Shown here in pieces: positions 60,673-64,000 of a stretch of 64,000 bases of DNA. The position numbers and the translations under genes are program-made. The DNA comes from Dactylococcopsis salina PCC 8305 (GTDB taxonomy: Bacteria > Cyanobacteriota > Cyanobacteriia > Cyanobacteriales > Rubidibacteraceae), in NCBI RefSeq assembly GCF_000317615.1, contig NC_019780.1:744001-808000 (forward strand), in the 5' to 3' direction. Position 1 is the first letter of the stretch. Each line of letters opens with the position of its first letter. A model generated the notes under the pieces. The model did not search any database. It saw nothing but the letters and a program-made list of their open reading frames with translations, and was not told the DNA's origin.

Positions 60673-60762
60673 GTTTTACCACTCATATTTTCATGTTTTT
60701 CTTGTTTACTATTGTCCAGTATTTTGATTTTTCCAAACTGAGTTATTCCCCTCAAAACCATT

Positions 60763-62010
60763 TTAATTGTTTATGCCTTGACTTGCGATCGCGCTTTTAA
60801 GTTTTTCCATTCCTTCTTCCACCTCAGCGTCAGAAATAATTAATGGTGGTACAAAACGCAACACTTTTCCGCCTGCTGGTGCAATTAATAATCCCTCTTT
60901 CATAGCGGATTTCACAATTTCTATGGCGTTTAAATCAATTTCTGGGTTAATTTGCAAACCATTAATCAATCCCCAACCTCGGACTTCTGTAAACACTTCT
61001 GGAAACTCTGACGCGATCGCGCGTAAATGTTTCCGTATTTGTTCACCACGAGCAATCACATTTGATAAGATGTCTTCTTGTTCTAAAGTGTTCAAAACCG
61101 CTAAAGCAGCACTACACACAAAAGGATTCCCCCCAAAAGTGCTGGCATGATCACCAGGGGTAAAAACATCGCAAAATTCCCGACATAACATTGCGCCAAT
61201 GGGGATTCCCCCTGCTAACCCTTTCGCACTGGTAAAAATATCTGGTTCGACTCCTAAATTCTCGTAACCCCAGTATTTCCCACTGCGTCCCACTCCGACT
61301 TGTACTTCATCAAAAATTAATAAGATTCCAGCTTGATCACAAATTTTTCTTAAACGGAGAAAATACTCTAAATTGCCAGGACAGACTCCCCCCTCTCCTT
61401 GTAGCGGTTCAACTAAAATCGCTGCCACTCTTGGTTCGTCTTGATTCCATTGGGCGATCGCGCTCTCGATCGCTTCCAAATCATTATAGGGAACATAAGC
61501 AAACCCAGGCACAAGCGGATCAAAATGCTTTTGATACTTCGGTTGTCCAGTTGCGGTAATGGTGGCTAAGGTGCGACCATGAAAACTGGCTTTTGCCGTT
61601 AAAATCACAGGATTACTGATATTTAAAACCGTATGGGCATATTTGCGAGCCAACTTGATCGCCGCTTCATTGGCTTCTGCGCCAGAATTGCAGAAAAACG
61701 CTCGATCGGCGCAAGAATGCTCCACCAACCATTGTGCTAGTTCCCCTTGTTCTGGAATATAGTACAGATTAGAAACATGATGGAGTTTTGCGATTTGTTC
61801 GGTTACGGCTTTAATCAGTGTCGGATGACCATGACCAAGGGTACAAGTCGCAATTCCCGCAACCAAATCTAAATAGTCCTTTCCCTCTGTATCCCAGAGA
61901 CGACAGCCTTTTCCCCGCTCGATCGCGATCGGAAAACGTCCATAAGTCTCCATCACATAATGGTCAAAGGTTTGAGAAGTAAAGGATTTTGTCAGAGTTT
62001 CTGGAGTCAT
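60763..62010 (-). CDS. argD: Acetylornithine aminotransferase
   Basis: The 415-residue PLP enzyme makes N-acetylornithine in arginine synthesis. Motifs include ERGKGCRLWDTEGKDYLDLV, FCNSGAEANEAAIKLARKYA, AGILLIFDEVQVGVGRSGKY and the lysine-bearing IFTSAKGLAGGIPIGAMLCR, then HASTFGGNPFVCSAALAVLN. ATG at 62010. A related role as ornithine or GABA aminotransferase is possible but the sequence favours ArgD. Confidence 0.9.
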   Translation of the reverse strand: MTPETLTKSFTSQTFDHYVMETYGRFPIAIERGKGCRLWDTEGKDYLDLVAGIATCTLGHGHPTLIKAVTEQIAKLHHVSNLYYIPEQGELAQWLVEHSCADRAFFCNSGAEANEAAIKLARKYAHTVLNISNPVILTAKASFHGRTLATITATGQPKYQKHFDPLVPGFAYVPYNDLEAIESAIAQWNQDEPRVAAILVEPLQGEGGVCPGNLEYFLRLRKICDQAGILLIFDEVQVGVGRSGKYWGYENLGVEPDIFTSAKGLAGGIPIGAMLCREFCDVFTPGDHASTFGGNPFVCSAALAVLNTLEQEDILSNVIARGEQIRKHLRAIASEFPEVFTEVRGWGLINGLQINPEIDLNAIEIVKSAMKEGLLIAPAGGKVLRFVPPLIISDAEVEEGMEKLKSAIASQGINN

Positions 62011-62052
62011 TAATTTCGTCTCTATTCTTTTTTACCTATTTTATTATTTGTA

Positions 62053-63120
62053 ATGTACTCATTAGACCAAAATTATCGCCGACTCCAACAACAATTAATC
62101 GGGGGAGGATTAACCCTAGCTGGAGTTTTTTTACTGGGAACACTGTGGTATCGCTTGATCGAACAGTGGAGTTGGTCAGAAGCCGCTTATATGACCGTGA
62201 TCACCCTTTCTACCGTCGGCTTTTCCGAAGTTCGTCCCTTGCCAGAGCGATCGCAGTTGTTTACCATTGGTTTGATTGCGGCTGGTCTGATTACCATTGG
62301 TTATATTGTTAATCGGTTTACAGAAGCCATTATTCAAGGCTATTTCCAGAAAGGCATTCAACTGAGGCAACGAAAACGCTTGATAGATACATTAACAAAT
62401 CATTACATTGTTTGTGGGTTCGGACGCATGGGAAGGCAAATTTGCCGCGAATTTCAGTCCGAGTCCATTCCCTTTGTCGTCGTGGACACATCTCCAGAAA
62501 AAGTGGAAATTGCTCGCAATGCCAATTATCTCGCTTTAGAAGGGGATGCGACTTTAGATGAAACCTTAATTGAAGTTAAAATTGAAGCCGCCACCTGTAT
62601 TGTTGCCGCTTTGAGTTCCGATGCGGAAAACCTTTACACCATTTTATCAGCAAAAACCCTCAACTCAAACATTCGCGCGATCGCCCGCGCCAACACCGAA
62701 GAAGCAGTACAAAAACTACAACGCGCTGGGGCTGATGCTGTGGTTTCCCCTCATATCACTGGCGCTAGACGACTCGCTGCGGCGGCTTTGCGTCCCCAAG
62801 TAATGGACTTTGTGGATGGGATTCTCGCCGGAACTGAAGGCTCTTTTTATATTGAAGAATTTCTCCTTGATCCCGCTCGATCGCCCTGTGTGGGACAAAC
62901 CCTCAGTCAAGCTCGATTAAGAGCGCAATCTGGGGCGTTAGTGTTAGCCATTCGTCGCGCCAATGGGGTATTAATCGGCGGCCCCACCGCCAATGAAGTG
63001 TTGCAAGCGGGAGACTTACTATTTTGTATGGGAACAGCAGAACAACTACGGAGCATTAATCGCATTTTAGCCCCCACTCAGGGAGCGTCACCACGCCCCC
63101 CAAAAGAGAAATCATCTTAA
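62053..63120 (+). CDS. Two-TM potassium channel with TrkA-N domain
   Basis: The 355-residue protein has two N-terminal helices flanking the pore TVITLSTVGFSEVRPLPERS; the filter reads STVGF rather than TVGYG. A Rossmann RCK/TrkA-N domain follows (HYIVCGFGRMGRQICREFQS; DTSPEKVEIARNANYLALEG) and a TrkA-C domain near the end (LLDPARSPCVGQTLSQARLR). It should be a ligand-gated K+ channel in the cytoplasmic membrane. C-di-AMP made by CdaA in this window is a plausible RCK ligand, which is inference. Confidence 0.85.
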   Translation: MYSLDQNYRRLQQQLIGGGLTLAGVFLLGTLWYRLIEQWSWSEAAYMTVITLSTVGFSEVRPLPERSQLFTIGLIAAGLITIGYIVNRFTEAIIQGYFQKGIQLRQRKRLIDTLTNHYIVCGFGRMGRQICREFQSESIPFVVVDTSPEKVEIARNANYLALEGDATLDETLIEVKIEAATCIVAALSSDAENLYTILSAKTLNSNIRAIARANTEEAVQKLQRAGADAVVSPHITGARRLAAAALRPQVMDFVDGILAGTEGSFYIEEFLLDPARSPCVGQTLSQARLRAQSGALVLAIRRANGVLIGGPTANEVLQAGDLLFCMGTAEQLRSINRILAPTQGASPRPPKEKSS

Positions 63121-63122
63121 GA

Positions 63123-63272
63123 TTAATTGCGAGTTCTTTCAATATGTTCCATAATGCGTCTTTTTCTAGCATCCATATCATTAGAACTATTATCTTGATT
63201 GGAAATAAATTCTGTCGTTTGATTCAGGTGTTCAAAAATACGACGTTTACGATCTTGAGAAAAAGTAGCCAT
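63123..63272 (-). CDS. 49-residue protein with an internal repeat
   Basis: This short gene is not obvious without reading the minus strand. The product starts MATFSQDRKRRIFEHLNQTT and ends DARKRRIMEHIERTRN, so the segment (D/A)RKRRI.EH occurs twice, about 28 residues apart. It is basic and soluble. I do not know its function. It is convergent with the channel gene, 3 bases apart, and its start is preceded by an AT-rich stretch. Confidence 0.5.
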   Translation of the reverse strand: MATFSQDRKRRIFEHLNQTTEFISNQDNSSNDMDARKRRIMEHIERTRN

Positions 63273-63656
63273 GATAATTGTTTTTTGCGCGATACAAGGT
63301 CACGCCAATTTTAACAACTTCCTCGCCTGATCGTTGAAGGACAACCATGTAGGTTGGGTGGAGTTTACGAAACCCAACACCAATCAGTGACCAGTGACCA
63401 GTGACCAGTGACCAGTTACCAGTTACCAGTTACCAGTGACCAGTGACCAGTGACCAGTTACCAGTTGTGCTTGATCTAATCAGTTACTTAGTAGCTTACA
63501 ATCTGTTACGAATTAATTGCTTACTATTCACTATTCACTGCTTACCCCTCGACAGGTGGAACACTGAGCTTGCCGAAGTGCTCAGGGCAAGCTGATCACT
63601 GATCACTGATCATTGGTCACTGCAATGGGTGGAGAAGACGAAACCCAACACCGTGG
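63273..63656. repeat. Repeat-filled intergenic region
   Basis: It starts with a short AT-rich stretch. Then comes a copy of the TAGGTTGGGTGG...CCCAACA repeat, CCAGTGA/CCAGTTA heptamers (63386-63470), and the AATCTGTTACGAATTAATTG segment that also lies near 57250 and 59590. A CGACAGGTGGAACACTGAGC-type insert precedes more heptamers and a GAAGACGAAACCCAAC repeat end, where the next gene begins abruptly. Confidence 0.85.
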
Positions 63657-64000
63657 TTAAGATTATTTGGTAGGAATCAAGTGCAACTACAAGCCATTGA
63701 GGAACTACAACAGTTACCAAAAGAAAATCAGTTCCGCGATCGCATTCTGGAAATAGTTGCCAACTTAATTGCTATTTTAGAAGTAAGACGAGAGGAACAA
63801 GAAAACTTAGAATCAGAAGAAGGAGAGTTTCTCATGCAGTTATCAACCATTTACACCCAACGCCTAGAAGAAGCCACCCAAAAAGGAATTGACATTGGTG
63901 AACAACGCGGTGAACAGCGCGGAAAAGAGCTTACCCAACGAGAAATTGCCACGAATCTGCTGAATACAGGGTTAGAAATTGAGCAGATTGCTCAAGTGAC
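63657..64000 (+). pseudogene. C-terminal part of an Rpn-family nuclease/transposase-like gene (runs off the window)
   Basis: The frame reads LRLFGRNQVQLQAIEELQQL, ENQFRDRILEIVANLIAILE, then RLEEATQKGIDIGEQRGEQR and TNLLNTGLEIEQIAQV, matching the C-terminal half of cyanobacterial Rpn family PD-(D/E)XK proteins. The N-terminal catalytic half is missing: a dispersed repeat runs directly into the frame at 63657. GTG 63681 could serve as a start. The right end lies outside the window. Confidence 0.65.

Overview
This window is a chromosomal segment of a cyanobacterium. The evidence is the phycobilisome rod-core linker gene (cpcG), a carotenoid desaturase (crtD-like), a phylloquinone pair (menC-menE), a petL-like micro-ORF, an Xfp phosphoketolase, and the very high density of the HIP1 octamer GCGATCGC. 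Base composition is moderate and intergenic space is unusually rich in repeats. I infer a unicellular, repeat-rich lineage, possibly Halothece/Dactylococcopsis-like, but the genus cannot be fixed from the sequence alone.

Layout. 1-4 kb: housekeeping genes (DUF938 methyltransferase, lgt, cobM, moeA). 4.1-6.9 kb: a minus-strand operon of coiled-coil protein, HTH protein, HNH nuclease, MntA-like and HepT-like genes, facing a broken BrnT/BrnA pair. 6.9-14.4 kb: crtD, an M23 peptidase, a DUF1400 hydrolase, a DUF4327 protein and dnaG. 14.4-16.7 kb: a first type II restriction-modification (R-M) system. 17-27 kb: metabolism (xfp, menC/menE, a pterin dehydratase, a DMT exporter) separated by repeats. 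27.4-28.8 kb: a nested pile of mobile DNA, in which an ORF-less group II intron and a 200-bp MITE both sit inside one older repeat. 29.8-33.8 kb: a one-directional series of two-gene toxin-antitoxin (TA)-type modules, separated by pyrimidine-rich minisatellites whose repeated unit carries HIP1. 33.8-42.3 kb: two more R-M systems on either side of smc. 42.3-47.4 kb: a scrambled accessory zone with a higBA locus interrupted by a full-length group II intron, a second and deleted higBA, a broken vapBC, an Mrr fragment, a DNA methyltransferase fragment and three copies of one methyltransferase tail. 47.5-64 kb: mostly core genes (petL-like, an mnt ABC transporter, cpcG, lysA-cdaA-uppS-wecB, murF, a cpdA-like phosphodiesterase, argD, a potassium channel) with repeat-filled gaps.

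How it fits together. The middle of the window is a defence and toxin-antitoxin island. Three complete R-M systems and about ten TA-type modules or remnants lie between 4 kb and 47 kb. At least three toxin genes (brnT, higB, vapC) are disabled by a single extra base, while partner antitoxins are often intact. Repeats repeatedly define gene ends here: they appear to supply the start region of menC, the C-terminus of menE and the truncation point of an Mrr gene. The most unusual signals are the HIP1-minisatellite/TA cassette series, a 27-bp double-hairpin insert that targets HIP1 sites and has empty and filled copies inside this window, and the exact intron boundaries that can be read from uninterrupted versions of the target.
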